Shown piece by piece: positions 27,288 through 36,395 of a stretch of DNA of 64,000 nucleotides (its first letter is position 1; each line of letters starts with the position of its first letter). The notes beneath the pieces were generated by a model. It saw only the letters and a list, made by a program, of their open reading frames with translations. It was not told the DNA's origin and made no database searches. The position numbers and the translations under genes were made by a program. Source of the stretch: Brevundimonas sp. SORGH_AS_0993 (GTDB lineage Bacteria > Pseudomonadota > Alphaproteobacteria > Caulobacterales > Caulobacteraceae); contig NZ_JAUTAH010000001.1 in the NCBI RefSeq assembly GCF_030818545.1, forward strand, positions 1,307,001-1,371,000, given 5' to 3'.

Positions 27288-27790
27288 CAGGCGTTGCCGA
27301 CCGTTTCGAACAGGCAGGCGTCGATCGCCTCCTGCGGCTTCTTGTTGCCCCGAACCATGAAGTCGAAGGCGGGATAGTAGCGATCCGCCGCCTCGATGGC
27401 CGCGTCGATCATCGACGCCGCCTGCGCCAGGGTCGGACGTTCGCCCATCGGCAGGGCCAGGGAGTGACGGAAGACGATCTCCCCGTCCTCGGCCCAGACC
27501 TCGAAATGGCCCATCCAGGTGCGCTGATTGATCAGGCCGACCAACTCATAGGCGGCCGTCTTGCGGCTCTTGGCGACGCGCAGGTCCAGGGCGCAGCACA
27601 GTTGCAGGCAATCCCCTTCCGGCCGCCAGGCGAACCACAGCTCATAGTCCTTCCAATCCCCGGCCAGGGCGAAGGCCAGGTCGCCGTCGTCGGTGCGGTC
27701 GAACGGCAGGTTCTCGGCCGTGAGAACATGCTCCACGACCTCCAGCGGGTCGAAGGGCACGTCCGTTTCTTCGGGCCGGGCGATATCCAT
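27287..27790 (-). CDS. YbjN domain-containing protein
   Basis: 167 residues from ATG 27790 (MDIARPEETDVPFD). The body matches the YbjN family found beside proC in alphaproteobacteria: FDPLEVVEHVLTAENLPFDR, LQLCCALDLRVAKSRKTAAY and VGLINQRTWMGHFEVWAEDG. YbjN proteins have a type III secretion chaperone-like fold and unclear function. A CtrA-like box and two GANTC sites lie in the 76-bp upstream gap. Confidence 0.88.
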   Translation of the reverse strand: MDIARPEETDVPFDPLEVVEHVLTAENLPFDRTDDGDLAFALAGDWKDYELWFAWRPEGDCLQLCCALDLRVAKSRKTAAYELVGLINQRTWMGHFEVWAEDGEIVFRHSLALPMGERPTLAQAASMIDAAIEAADRYYPAFDFMVRGNKKPQEAIDACLFETVGNA

Positions 27791-27832
27791 CAATGGTCTC
27801 GATTCGAACTGCGGCCGTGTGAATCACGACCG

Positions 27833-27847
27833 TTAACGGGACGGTAA
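27833..27847 (-). promoter_or_regulatory. CtrA-like box upstream of ybjN-proC
   Basis: On the minus strand this reads TTAC-CGTCCCG-TTAA, one mismatch from TTAA-N7-TTAA, about 43 bp before the ybjN start. GATTC at 27801-27805 and GAATC at 27821-27825 are CcrM (GANTC) sites in the same gap. Together they suggest cell-cycle control, which is inference. Confidence 0.45.
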
Positions 27848-27866
27848 GCCTGTTCGCGGATTCGGC

Positions 27867-28166
27867 TCAACCGGCTGCGTCCCCGGGTTGAGTTCCATCT
27901 GTGGACGTTCCCTTGAGAGGCTTGTCGGCGGCCTTCTTGGGCGCGGTCGCGCCGGCTTTCAGCGCCGCGATCTCGGCGCGCAGGGCGGCGATCTCGTCTT
28001 TCAGCACGTCGAATTCGTCGCGGCGGACCAGATCCATCTCGGCTACGATCCGGTCGGTCTGGGCGCGCCAGGCGGTCTTGGCCTCTTCACCGGCGGCCTG
28101 GGCCAGGCCCATCGCGCCCGTGGTCAGTTTGGCGAACTCGTCCAGAAGAGGATTGCGGGTCTGCAT
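27867..28166 (-). CDS. ubiK: UbiK family ubiquinone-biosynthesis accessory factor
   Basis: 99 residues, small coiled-coil protein. RNPLLDEFAKLTTGAMGLAQ at the N terminus and RRDEFDVLKDEIAALRAEIA (amphipathic trimer coil) match the BMFP/UbiK family, which helps UbiJ-centred ubiquinone assembly in aerobic proteobacteria. A low-complexity Lys/Thr tail follows. It is divergent from lgt, as in related genomes. Confidence 0.88.
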   Translation of the reverse strand: MQTRNPLLDEFAKLTTGAMGLAQAAGEEAKTAWRAQTDRIVAEMDLVRRDEFDVLKDEIAALRAEIAALKAGATAPKKAADKPLKGTSTDGTQPGDAAG

Positions 28167-28197
28167 GGCGGGCTCCCACCGATCAGGGTTAACGAAG

Positions 28198-28217
28198 GTT
28201 CACCTACTATGGTGAAC
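28198..28217. promoter_or_regulatory. Inverted repeat between ubiK and lgt
   Basis: GTTCACC-N6-GGTGAAC is a perfect 7-bp inverted repeat in the divergent gap, 32 bp from the ubiK start. Spacing is right for a dimeric helix-turn-helix regulator. The regulator is not known. Confidence 0.5.
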
Positions 28218-28341
28218 GAAACCTTTCTTTCCGCTGCTTCGGAGGCGCCATCAAGGCGTCGTGATGCGTCTTCGCAGGCGACGAAGGCCGCGACGCTTGC
28301 TAGACCGCAAGCAGCAGCACAGGCTTGAACAGGAACGCCCC

Positions 28342-29244
28342 TTGCCCTTTCCCGAATTCGATCCGGTCCTGATCCATCTGGGACCGCTTCCGATCCGCTG
28401 GTACGCCCTGGCCTATGTGGCGGGCATCGTTCTGGGCTGGTGGTACGCCGCGCGTCTGATCAAGACCCAGCGCCTGTGGGCGCCGGGCAAGCCGCCGCTG
28501 ACGACCACGCAATTGGACGACTTGGTGCTGTGGATCGTGCTGGGCGTCATCCTGGGCGGCCGGCTGGGCTACGCCCTGTTCTACAAGCCGGTCATGTACG
28601 CCCAGCTGTTCACCGGCCAGTCCCTGGGCGAACGGTTCGAACTGTTCCAGCTGTGGACCGGCGGCATGAGTTTCCACGGCGGCATGATCGGCACCACCTT
28701 GGCCGTCGTCCTCTATGCCCGAGCCAAGAAGCTGAACACGCTCAGCATCGGCGACATGGCCCTGGCCACCGCCCCCATCGGCCTGTTTTTCGGACGCCTG
28801 GCCAACTTCATCAATGGCGAACTCTGGGGCCGGCAAACGACGGTTCCGTGGGGCGTGAACTTCTGCAACGCCAGGGTCCGCGAATTCTACGGCCCGACCT
28901 GCGAGTTCGTGGATCGGGCGGGTCATGTTCAGGGCCCCGGCGACATGGTGCGCCACGCCAGCCAGCTGTACGAAGCCGGGCTGGAGGGTCTGGTTCTCTG
29001 CACCCTGCTGGCGCTGGCGGTATGGAAGGGCGGCCTGCTGAAGAAGCCCGGCTATGTCACCGGCCTGTTCCTGGTCGGCTACGGCGTCTGCCGCGCCGCT
29101 CTGGAGAATGTGCGTGAACCCGATGTCGGCATGCCCCACTTCCCGCTGGGCCTGACCATGGGAATGATGCTGTCGACCCCGATGATCCTGATCGGCGCCT
29201 GGCTGATCTGGCGCGCCTGGAACCGGCCCCCCGTCGCAGCATGA
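28342..29244 (+). CDS. lgt: Prolipoprotein diacylglyceryl transferase
   Basis: Inner-membrane enzyme that moves diacylglyceryl from phosphatidylglycerol to the lipobox Cys of prolipoproteins. Seven or so TM segments. Family motifs: IRWYALAYVAGI, GGRLGYALFYKP, WTGGMSFHGGMIG (H-G-G-M-x-G) and GRLANFINGELWGR. I place the start at TTG 28342 (PFPEFDPVLIHLG follows), with AGGA about 7 bases upstream; the frame opens at 28261 but that part is only Arg-rich filler. From TTG it has 300 residues, a normal Lgt length. Confidence 0.92.
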   Translation: MPFPEFDPVLIHLGPLPIRWYALAYVAGIVLGWWYAARLIKTQRLWAPGKPPLTTTQLDDLVLWIVLGVILGGRLGYALFYKPVMYAQLFTGQSLGERFELFQLWTGGMSFHGGMIGTTLAVVLYARAKKLNTLSIGDMALATAPIGLFFGRLANFINGELWGRQTTVPWGVNFCNARVREFYGPTCEFVDRAGHVQGPGDMVRHASQLYEAGLEGLVLCTLLALAVWKGGLLKKPGYVTGLFLVGYGVCRAALENVREPDVGMPHFPLGLTMGMMLSTPMILIGAWLIWRAWNRPPVAA

Positions 29245-30353
29245 GCGGCCAGGAGACGCTGAAGGCCCGTCTGGCGAGGGAGATCGCCCTGACCGGGCCG
29301 ATGACGGTGGCCGACTATGTGACCCGCTGCCTGCACGATCCCAGGGACGGCTACTACGCCTCGCGCCCCGCGCTGGGCGAAGGAGGCGACTTCATCACCG
29401 CACCCCTGGTCAGCCAGATGTTCGGCGAACTGATCGGCCTGTGGGCGGTCGAGACCTGGAGCCGGCTGGGCGCGCCAGAAAGGTTCCGCCTGGTCGAGGT
29501 CGGTCCCGGCGACGGCACGCTGATGAGCGACGCCCTAATGGCGAGCAGGGGGGCCGCGCGCCTGGTTCCGGGCTTCCTCGAAGCCTGCGACCTTATCCTG
29601 ATCGAGCCTAGCGGCCCTTTACGCGATCTGCAGGCCCGGGCCCTGGCCGACGCCGACCTGTCGCCGCGCTGGGTGCGCGACCTGGCGCGGATCGAGACCG
29701 ACGCCCCCATCATCCTGATCGCCAACGAGGTTCTGGACTGCCTGCCCGCGCGCCAGTTCGTCCGCACCGACGGCGGCTGGGCCGAGCGGCGCATCGGCGT
29801 CACCGACGAGAACGACCTGATCTTCGGCCTGACCGCCATTTCCGGCGGCTTCGACAAGCCCGACTTTCCCATCGAACCCGGCCAGGTCTTCGAGATTTCC
29901 GAACAGCAGACCGCCTTCGGCCGCGACCTGGGCGCCCTCGTCAAGGCCGCCTCGGGCGCCGCCCTGTTGATCGACTACGGCCGCGCGCGGCCCGAGGCGG
30001 GCGACACCCTCCAGGCCCTGCGTCGGCACCAGAAGGTCGATCCGCTGGACGCGCCGGGCCAGGCCGACCTGACCCAGTGGGCCGACTTCCCCCTGGTGCT
30101 GGAGGCGGCGCTCCGCGCCGGCGCCGACGTCACCGGCTGCCTGCCTCAGGGCGACTTCCTGCGTCGCCTGGGGATCGAAGCGCGAGCTCACGCCTTGAAG
30201 GAGGGCCGGCTGAAGTCGGGCCGGCCCCAGGCCGCCGCCGTCATCGACCGCCAACTGAACCGCCTGACCGCCGAGGACCAGATGGGAACCCTGTTCAAGG
30301 CCGCCGCCATCTTCTCGCCCCGCACCCTGATCGTGCCCGGATGGGACGTGTGA
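29241..30353 (+). CDS. SAM-dependent methyltransferase, NDUFAF7/MidA family
   Basis: 370 residues. MTVADYVTRCLHDPRDGYYA at the N terminus, RLVEVGPGDGTLMSDALMA (SAM-binding GxGxG) and NEVLDCLPARQFVRTDGGWA are signatures of the family whose mitochondrial member NDUFAF7 methylates an Arg of complex I subunit NDUFS2. The bacterial target is not settled. ATGA overlap with lgt and close coupling to pgeF indicate an operon. Confidence 0.92.
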   Translation: MSGQETLKARLAREIALTGPMTVADYVTRCLHDPRDGYYASRPALGEGGDFITAPLVSQMFGELIGLWAVETWSRLGAPERFRLVEVGPGDGTLMSDALMASRGAARLVPGFLEACDLILIEPSGPLRDLQARALADADLSPRWVRDLARIETDAPIILIANEVLDCLPARQFVRTDGGWAERRIGVTDENDLIFGLTAISGGFDKPDFPIEPGQVFEISEQQTAFGRDLGALVKAASGAALLIDYGRARPEAGDTLQALRRHQKVDPLDAPGQADLTQWADFPLVLEAALRAGADVTGCLPQGDFLRRLGIEARAHALKEGRLKSGRPQAAAVIDRQLNRLTAEDQMGTLFKAAAIFSPRTLIVPGWDV

Positions 30354-30361
30354 GCGACCCG

Positions 30362-31132
30362 ATGACCGATCTGGCCCCCATCACCCATCCGCTGCTGACC
30401 GCCGCCGGCTTCGACCACGGTTTCTTCACCCGCGCGGGCGGCGTATCGACCGGGATCTACGCCGGGCTGAACGCCGGCGTCGGCTCCAAGGACGATCCCG
30501 CCGCCGTGGCCGAGAACCGTCGCCGCGTCGCCGCCCGCTTCGGCGCCGACGCCGATCACCTGAACGGCTGCTATCAGATTCATTCCGCCGTGGCCCGCGT
30601 CGCGGAAGGCCCCTGGGGCGGCGACCGGCCCGAAGGCGACGCCATCGTCTCGGTCGAACCCGGCCTTCTGTGCTCCATCCTGACGGCCGACTGCGCCCCG
30701 GTTCTGCTGGCCGATCCCGAGACCCGCGCCGTGGCCGCCGTCCACGCCGGCTGGAAGGGCGCCCTGGGCGGCGTCGTCCACTCGGCCGTCACGGCGATGG
30801 AGGCCCTGGGCGCCCAGCCGCGCCGCATCCTGGCCGTCGTCGGCCCCTGCATCGCCCAGGCCAGCTACGAGGTCGGCCTAGATTTCCAGGACCGGTTCGC
30901 CCATCACGACCCCGGCAGCGCCCGCTTCTTCAAGCCGGGCGCGAGCGCGGACAAACGCCTGTTCGACCTGCCCGGCTTCGTCCTGTGGCGCTTGCAGCAG
31001 GCGGGGGTGGATCGGGCCGTCTGGACCGGACACGACACCTGCGCGGACGAGACGCGCTTCTTCTCCAACCGCCGCGCCTTCCAGCGCAGCGAACCGGATT
31101 TCGGTCGATTGATCAGCGTGATCGCGGCCTGA
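30362..31132 (+). CDS. pgeF: PgeF/YfiH laccase-domain protein (peptidoglycan editing)
   Basis: 256 residues from ATG 30362; GTG 30350, overlapping the midA stop, is an equal alternative. The family shows GFFTRAGGVSTGIYAGLNAG, CYQIHSA, the metal-site HAGWKGALGGV and a later GPCIAQASYEVG. E. coli YfiH acts as a UDP-MurNAc-L-Ser corrective amidase; relatives were called polyphenol oxidases. It fits the cell-wall context here. Confidence 0.9.
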   Translation: MTDLAPITHPLLTAAGFDHGFFTRAGGVSTGIYAGLNAGVGSKDDPAAVAENRRRVAARFGADADHLNGCYQIHSAVARVAEGPWGGDRPEGDAIVSVEPGLLCSILTADCAPVLLADPETRAVAAVHAGWKGALGGVVHSAVTAMEALGAQPRRILAVVGPCIAQASYEVGLDFQDRFAHHDPGSARFFKPGASADKRLFDLPGFVLWRLQQAGVDRAVWTGHDTCADETRFFSNRRAFQRSEPDFGRLISVIAA

Positions 31133-31155
31133 CAGCCACAGTCCGTCCGCCTGGG

Positions 31156-32061
31156 TCAGCCGGCCTGGGCCAGTTCCGGCACGCGGGTGACTTCGCGCCA
31201 GGCGCTGGGCGTGGCCAGCAGTTGGCGGACCAGCTTGTTGTTCAGGGCGTGGCCGGCCTTGTAGCCTTCGTACCGGCCCAGCAGCGGCGCGCCCAGCACA
31301 TAAAGGTCGCCGATGGCGTCCAGCGCCTTGTGGCGCACGAACTCCCGCTCCATCCGCAGGCCGCCGGGGTTCAGGATGTCGTCGCCGTCGATGACCACGG
31401 CGTTCTCCAGCGAGCCGCCGCGCGCCAGACCGGCCTGACGCAGGGCTTCGACCTCATGGGCGAAGCCGAAGGTTCGGGCGGCCATGATGTCCGAACGGAA
31501 GGTCGCCTCATCGACGACGAAGTCGATCACCTGATTGCCGATGGCGGCCGACGCAAAGTCGATCTCCATGCGCATCTCATAGCGGTCGCAGGGCATCAGG
31601 GCGGCGTGTTTGTCGCCCTCGACCACATGGACCGGCTCAAGGATCTCGATATAGGTTTGCGGCGTCGATTGAGGCCGAAAGCCCGCGCGATCAAGCAGCC
31701 TGACGAACTCCAGCGCCGAACCGTCCAGAATCGGCAGCTCCGGCCCGTCCACCTCGACCACGGCGTTCGAAACCCCAAGGGCGGCAAAGGCCGACATCAG
31801 ATGTTCGATGGTCGACAGGCGCACGTCGGCGGCGTTGGCGATCATGGTGTTCAGGCGCGCGTCCACCACCGCCTCGCCCGAGACCGGGATGCGGTTGTCG
31901 CGGTCGTTCACATCGGTGCGCACGAACACGATCCCGCTGCCGGCCGGCGCAGGACGAACCGCCAGCCGCACGCGACGGCCGGTGTGCACACCCACCCCGG
32001 CGATGATGGCCGGGGCGACGATGGTGCGTTCGTGATGGTCGTGGCTGACCGGCAAACTCAA
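31156..32061 (-). CDS. lpxC: UDP-3-O-acyl-N-acetylglucosamine deacetylase
   Basis: Committed, zinc-dependent step of lipid A synthesis. Motifs: IEHLMSAFAALGVSNAVVEV (Zn His), LPILDGSALEFV, REFVRHKALDAIGDLYVLG (HKALDAIGD) and YKAGHALNNKLVRQLL. The open frame begins at 32190, but its first 43 residues do not fit the family. I choose TTG 32061 (LSLPVSHDHHERTIV, AGAGAAG upstream), giving 301 residues; TTG 32055 is also possible. It lies downstream of ftsZ across a strong terminator and is transcribed in the same direction. Confidence 0.93.
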   Translation of the reverse strand: MSLPVSHDHHERTIVAPAIIAGVGVHTGRRVRLAVRPAPAGSGIVFVRTDVNDRDNRIPVSGEAVVDARLNTMIANAADVRLSTIEHLMSAFAALGVSNAVVEVDGPELPILDGSALEFVRLLDRAGFRPQSTPQTYIEILEPVHVVEGDKHAALMPCDRYEMRMEIDFASAAIGNQVIDFVVDEATFRSDIMAARTFGFAHEVEALRQAGLARGGSLENAVVIDGDDILNPGGLRMEREFVRHKALDAIGDLYVLGAPLLGRYEGYKAGHALNNKLVRQLLATPSAWREVTRVPELAQAG

Positions 32062-32193
32062 ACTCGCTTCTCTACGCGCGTCGCCTCTGTGTGCGGATTG
32101 CGCCTTGCGCTGGATGTAGCGGCTTCGCTGCAAGTGCGAAATGAAAGTCGGGTTTCGGATTGTTTCGTTCCGGAACATCCCCGCCCGCAAATG

Positions 32194-32224
32194 AAAAACG
32201 CCCCGGAGCCGAAGCTCCGGGGCG
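32194..32224 (-). terminator. Rho-independent terminator after ftsZ
   Basis: CGCCCCGGAGC and GCTCCGGGGCG form a perfect 11-bp stem around CGAA; on the minus strand five Ts follow. It lies 22 bp past the ftsZ stop and should separate ftsZ from lpxC. Confidence 0.9.
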
Positions 32225-32245
32225 CGATCTCAGGACCAGGTCCGA

Positions 32246-33832
32246 TCAGTTCGCGAGCCGCCGAAGAAAGGACGGGATTTCCAGGTCGTCATCGGCCTGT
32301 CCCGCCTCCTGCTGCGGCTGCGGCGCCGCCTGGGCCGACGACCGCATCTGCGGGGCCGGACGGGCGCCATAGCCCGGCTCGGGCTGCGGCTGGGCGCGCT
32401 TGCCGCGACCGAACAGGCTCCAACCGCTGCGGCGATGATCGCGGTCGTCATAGTCGTCGACCGCCGGTTCGGGCGCGCGGCTGGCGTAGAGGTCTTCCTG
32501 CGGTTCGGCGCGGGTGCGCTGGGCCGCGGCGGGCGCGCGGGTCTCGTACTCCTCGACCCACGGATCGACGATGGGCTCCAGTGTGCGAGCATGCGCCTGG
32601 GGCTGAGGCTCGGCGACACGGATCACCGGCTCGGGGCGCGGTTCCGGCTCGCGGGCCTGAAAGGTCGGGACGACGGGAGCCGGTTCGATGCGGGGCTCCG
32701 GGCGCGGCTCGGGCGCGCGCTCGGCGCGGATCGGCTCGCGATAGGCGTCGCGCGTCGGGTCGGGCGCGCGGGTCGAAGCGGCGCCATACGTTCCGCCGGC
32801 CGAACGGCGGGCGTCATGGCCTGACAGGGTGCTGGTCGGGGCGATCGGCTCGATGCGACGGACCTCGCCCTCGTCCATGCCGGTGGCCACCACCGAGACG
32901 CGGATCTTGCCGTCCAGCGCCGGGTCGAAGGCCGCGCCGAAGATGATGTTGGCGTCGCCGTCCACCTCGGCCGAAATGGCGTTGGCCGCCTCGTCGACTT
33001 CCAGCAGGGTCATGTCCAGACCGCCGGTGATGTTCACCAACACGGCCTTGGCGCCCTTCAGGCTGGTCTCGTCCAACAGCGGATTGGCGATGGCGTTCTG
33101 GGCCGCCAGCAAGGCGCGGTCGTCGCCCGTGGCCTCGCCCGTGCCCATCATCGCCTTACCCATTTCGGACATGACGGCGCGCACGTCGGCGAAGTCCAGA
33201 TTGATCAGGCCGGGCAGGATCATCAGGTCGGTGATCGAGCGGACGCCCGAGTGCAGGACCTGGTCGGCCATGCCAAAGGCGTCGGCGAAGGTCGTGCGTT
33301 CGTTGGCGACGCGGAACAGGTTCTGGTTCGGAATGACAATCAGGGTGTCGACATAGCGTTGCAGCTCGGCGACGCCCGCGTCGGCCAGGCGCATGCGGTG
33401 GCGGCCTTCGAAGGTGAAGGGCTTGGTCACGACGCCGACGGTCAGGATGCCGCGATCACGCGCGCATTTGGCGATGACGGGCGCCGCGCCCGTGCCGGTG
33501 CCGCCGCCCATGCCGCAGGTGATGAACACCATGTGCGCGCCTTCGAGGTGCTGATGAATCTCATCGGCCGATTCCTCGGCGGCGTTCATGCCGACTTCGG
33601 GGTGAGCGCCAGCGCCCAGACCTTGCGTGATGGTCTCGCCCAGCTGGATGCGGCGATCGGTCTTGGCGAAGCTCAGATGCTGCGCGTCTGTGTTGGCCAC
33701 CACGAACTCGACGCCCTCAAGCCCGGCGTCGATCATGTTGTTGACGGCGTTGCCGCCGGCGCCGCCGACGCCGAACACGACGATGCGGGGCTTCAGTTCC
33801 GTGTGTTGCGGCTTGACCAATGAGAGCGACAT
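32246..33832 (-). CDS. ftsZ: Cell division GTPase FtsZ
   Basis: 528 residues; polymerises into the cytokinetic Z ring. The tubulin signature [16 protein letters not shown] is at 107-120, VANTDAQHL near 45-53 and the T7-loop region [12 protein letters not shown] about 205-215. After the globular domain (about 1-320) comes a long Pro/Arg/Glu-rich disordered linker of roughly 190 residues, then the conserved C-terminal peptide [12 protein letters not shown], which binds FtsA. Long linkers are normal in Caulobacter FtsZ. Upstream lie two CtrA-like boxes. ftsA, normally adjacent, is 5.8 kb away. Confidence 0.98.
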   Translation of the reverse strand: MSLSLVKPQHTELKPRIVVFGVGGAGGNAVNNMIDAGLEGVEFVVANTDAQHLSFAKTDRRIQLGETITQGLGAGAHPEVGMNAAEESADEIHQHLEGAHMVFITCGMGGGTGTGAAPVIAKCARDRGILTVGVVTKPFTFEGRHRMRLADAGVAELQRYVDTLIVIPNQNLFRVANERTTFADAFGMADQVLHSGVRSITDLMILPGLINLDFADVRAVMSEMGKAMMGTGEATGDDRALLAAQNAIANPLLDETSLKGAKAVLVNITGGLDMTLLEVDEAANAISAEVDGDANIIFGAAFDPALDGKIRVSVVATGMDEGEVRRIEPIAPTSTLSGHDARRSAGGTYGAASTRAPDPTRDAYREPIRAERAPEPRPEPRIEPAPVVPTFQAREPEPRPEPVIRVAEPQPQAHARTLEPIVDPWVEEYETRAPAAAQRTRAEPQEDLYASRAPEPAVDDYDDRDHRRSGWSLFGRGKRAQPQPEPGYGARPAPQMRSSAQAAPQPQQEAGQADDDLEIPSFLRRLAN

Positions 33833-33897
33833 TTTCTGTTTCCGACCTGCTGACCCGCCCCTTCAAACCAACCGACCGCCCCGCCGAATCGCTTTGG

Positions 33898-33945
33898 TTA
33901 TGAGCGCGTTAAGGATTGCGCCCACGAGGGTTAAGAGAAGGTTAC
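33898..33945. promoter_or_regulatory. Two CtrA-like boxes upstream of ftsZ
   Basis: TTAT-GAGCGCG-TTAA at 33898-33912 and TTAA-GAGAAGG-TTAC at 33931-33945 each differ from TTAA-N7-TTAA by one base. They lie 66 and 99 bp upstream of the ftsZ start. In Caulobacter CtrA represses ftsZ in swarmer cells. The surrounding 180-bp gap is AT-rich for this chromosome and must contain the ftsZ promoter. Binding is inferred. Confidence 0.6.
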
Positions 33946-34009
33946 GGCGATAATGTGAGTCGGGGCGAAACCAACCGAAAACCTTAAGCTTAGCTGCAGA
34001 ACGCCCACG

Positions 34010-34039
34010 AAAAAATGGGACGGATTGCTCCGTCCCATT
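34010..34039 (-). terminator. Rho-independent terminator after the S9 peptidase gene
   Basis: AATGGGACGGA and TCCGTCCCATT form a perfect 11-bp stem with loop TTGC; the minus strand then runs into six Ts. It ends the peptidase transcript before the ftsZ promoter. Confidence 0.9.
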
Positions 34040-34059
34040 GCTTAGCTCGGCCTTGAAAA

Positions 34060-36129
34060 TCAGAGACCGCCAGGTCCGCAGTCGTTCTTGAAGAAATCTT
34101 CGACACTAGTGAGGATGTTGACGAAATTCTCCGGCGTCCAGGTGTTCAGTGTGTGCTCCATATCGGGCAGAATGGTCAGTTTGACCGACTTGCCGGCAGC
34201 ACGCATCGCCCCTGCCATGCCTTCGGATTCTGACGGTAGAACGCGGGTATCACGGTCTCCCGTATAAAGGAACAAGGGAACACTGATCTCGTTCACGCGA
34301 CGGATAGGATCCTCGCCGTCTGCAGTGGGATGCTGAAACTCGCGCAGAAAACGACTGTTGTAAGTGCCTTTCTTGAACAAAGCGATGCTCGCCGGTCCTG
34401 CACCAGCGGCGGCGCATTGGTAAATGCCATTGGATCGCACAGCCGCCATCATCGAGGCATAGCCGCCATATGAATAGCCGTGCATGGCGATCCGGTCGGG
34501 CGCAGCGACACCTTGGGCGATCAGATACCGCGCACCATCGTCGTTATCATCCTGCATCTTGCGACCCCATTCACGGTCGCCGGCGCGCCACAGACGCTCC
34601 CCCCAGCCTTGTGAACCCCGGAACTGAGGTTGAAGCACAGCGTAGCCCCGACTGGCGAAATACTGGGTCCAACCCGTCACATCCCAGGACAGGTCGTCAC
34701 GCGACCACGGACCGCCATGCGGGGTGATGATGGTCGGATAAGGTCCAGGGCCATAAATTGCCGGATCGGGCTTGGTGAGGAACGCCGGAATCATCAGGCC
34801 GTCACGCGCCTCGTACTGGATCAGGGTCGTTTCACCCAAGGGTGCGCCCTGGAGTTCCGGATAGGCCCGCCCGAGAAGGCGCACGCGCCCCCCGTGCAAA
34901 ATGTAATATTCCGGCGGAACACGAGGCCCAGACTTGCTGATGATGATGGTCGATCGATCATCCGACGTGACCGCAAGAGAAATGTCCGCCCCATCGCCGA
35001 CTGAGAAACGGCTGCGCGTCCCCGTCTCGATATCCGTCCAGGAGACCGGCACTGTCGTGATGTTCAGCGCCTGACGCAGGTCTTTGAATGCCTGATCGAG
35101 GTTAGGATCAGTGTAGAACCTTCTCTGGCGCTCGCCATCGTAAGTGAAGCCCACAACTTCACCGAAATCAGAAGGCGCGCGTGAACGGATCACGCCTTCG
35201 GCGTCGAAAAGTGGGTGCGCGAAAGCGATCTCGCCGAACTGTCGCTCGCGGATCTTGTATTCGTAAATCGCTGCGCGGTCCCGCCCTTCCGTCTTACTGA
35301 CGAAGACAATGTTCGGGTCATTCGAGAATCCTACGATTTCGACAGGCTGCCGGTCCCGAGCATAGTACCTAAAATGCTCGGACCATTCGCCCGTATCGGG
35401 ATGCTTCAACCACTGCCCAACGTAGGCGGCGCCGTTATCGAAATCGAAACGCGACTTAGCCCGGATTTCCCCATTCAAGTCAGCCTGCTCGCCGCTAAAG
35501 CGATCCGAGCCCCGCTCGATGCGTTCAGCCCGACCAGTGTAGAGATTAAGCCTATATTTGTCGCCTCGCATCGGATCGCTGACGATGATGCTTTCCGGGT
35601 CGCGAGGCAGTTCGCTGACCAAACGTCCGACGCCGACGATCGCCTGTTGCGTGTCGTCCAGCCCGTCGAAGCGAAGCGAATTACGGGCCGGCTCCCCCTC
35701 AAGGGTAAGAACGACCGAACGCTGGAGGAAACTGCGCTCCCGCTCGCCGCTGAAAGGGTTGAAATCCCGCAACTGCTGCGTGGTCACAAACAGACGGTCG
35801 TTCTTGATGAACTGCGCGCTGACCACCTCTGCGCGCTCGTCGTCTGACCCGATGATGAACGGAGGCTTAGCCATTTCGGCCGTCGTCCATAACGCGACGA
35901 CGCGCTTTTTGCCGTCCGGTGAAATTACGGCGACAACATGCTTGCCGTCAGGCGACACATCGACCGAGGCAATCGCCGGACGACGAGCGAAGGCGCTTGC
36001 CGGAGGCGGAGCAACAGTTCGATCAACGGAGCCGGCCAAGCTGGGCGCGGCCGCCCCGCCAAATGCAAGAAGGACCGCTGCCACGCACGTCACCACCCTG
36101 CTGCCGCTAAACCTGATACCGCTTGTCAC
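34060..36129 (-). CDS. S9 family peptidase (prolyl oligopeptidase-like), exported
   Basis: 689 residues from GTG 36129. A signal peptide is present (VVTCVAAVLLAFGGAAAPSL). Residues about 45-420 form a beta-propeller-like region, followed by a hydrolase domain: PTIITPHGGPWSRDDL, nucleophile in HGYSYGGYASMM (Ser about 553), GDRDTRVLPSESEG (Asp about 627) and PDMEHTLNTW (His about 659). It should cut short peptides in the periplasm. Base composition is clearly less GC-rich than the flanking fts genes. It is divergent from the TonB-receptor gene. Confidence 0.93.
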   Translation of the reverse strand: MTSGIRFSGSRVVTCVAAVLLAFGGAAAPSLAGSVDRTVAPPPASAFARRPAIASVDVSPDGKHVVAVISPDGKKRVVALWTTAEMAKPPFIIGSDDERAEVVSAQFIKNDRLFVTTQQLRDFNPFSGERERSFLQRSVVLTLEGEPARNSLRFDGLDDTQQAIVGVGRLVSELPRDPESIIVSDPMRGDKYRLNLYTGRAERIERGSDRFSGEQADLNGEIRAKSRFDFDNGAAYVGQWLKHPDTGEWSEHFRYYARDRQPVEIVGFSNDPNIVFVSKTEGRDRAAIYEYKIRERQFGEIAFAHPLFDAEGVIRSRAPSDFGEVVGFTYDGERQRRFYTDPNLDQAFKDLRQALNITTVPVSWTDIETGTRSRFSVGDGADISLAVTSDDRSTIIISKSGPRVPPEYYILHGGRVRLLGRAYPELQGAPLGETTLIQYEARDGLMIPAFLTKPDPAIYGPGPYPTIITPHGGPWSRDDLSWDVTGWTQYFASRGYAVLQPQFRGSQGWGERLWRAGDREWGRKMQDDNDDGARYLIAQGVAAPDRIAMHGYSYGGYASMMAAVRSNGIYQCAAAGAGPASIALFKKGTYNSRFLREFQHPTADGEDPIRRVNEISVPLFLYTGDRDTRVLPSESEGMAGAMRAAGKSVKLTILPDMEHTLNTWTPENFVNILTSVEDFFKNDCGPGGL

Positions 36130-36395
36130 GCCCTACGCCTCCCTTGTGAACCCTCCCATCCAAGCATCTGACGCACCTTCAGTGCAAGACGCAGCGTCGC
36201 CCATCACAGCGCTCGAAGAACGAAGGTAGTTTGCGCGTTGGTGTCTGACGGAGCGCGTGTTCTAGATGTAACATTCGTCATCGACTTGACACCCTTGCGC
36301 CACATTTGGCTTGGTTCGAGGGCGCTTTAAGGGCAAGGAGCTTTTGATCTCCAGCCGGCTCTTATGTGCGTCGACACTTATTTGGGAATTTAAAC
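36130..36395. promoter_or_regulatory. Divergent promoter region, S9 peptidase / TonB receptor
   Basis: 266 bp without a gene. It must hold promoters for both flanking genes. TTGACA at 36286-36291 is a good -35 hexamer toward the receptor, but no convincing -10 lies 16-18 bp on. GGGA at 36384-36387 is the probable ribosome binding site for the receptor start at 36396. No regulator gene is adjacent. Confidence 0.4.

Noticed and set aside
30077..30361. Extension of the pgeF frame into midA
   Set aside because: Overlaps midA in another phase; the conserved protein begins at 30362 or GTG 30350.
32062..32190. 43-residue N-terminal extension of LpxC
   Set aside because: Not family-like and overlaps the probable promoter after the ftsZ terminator.
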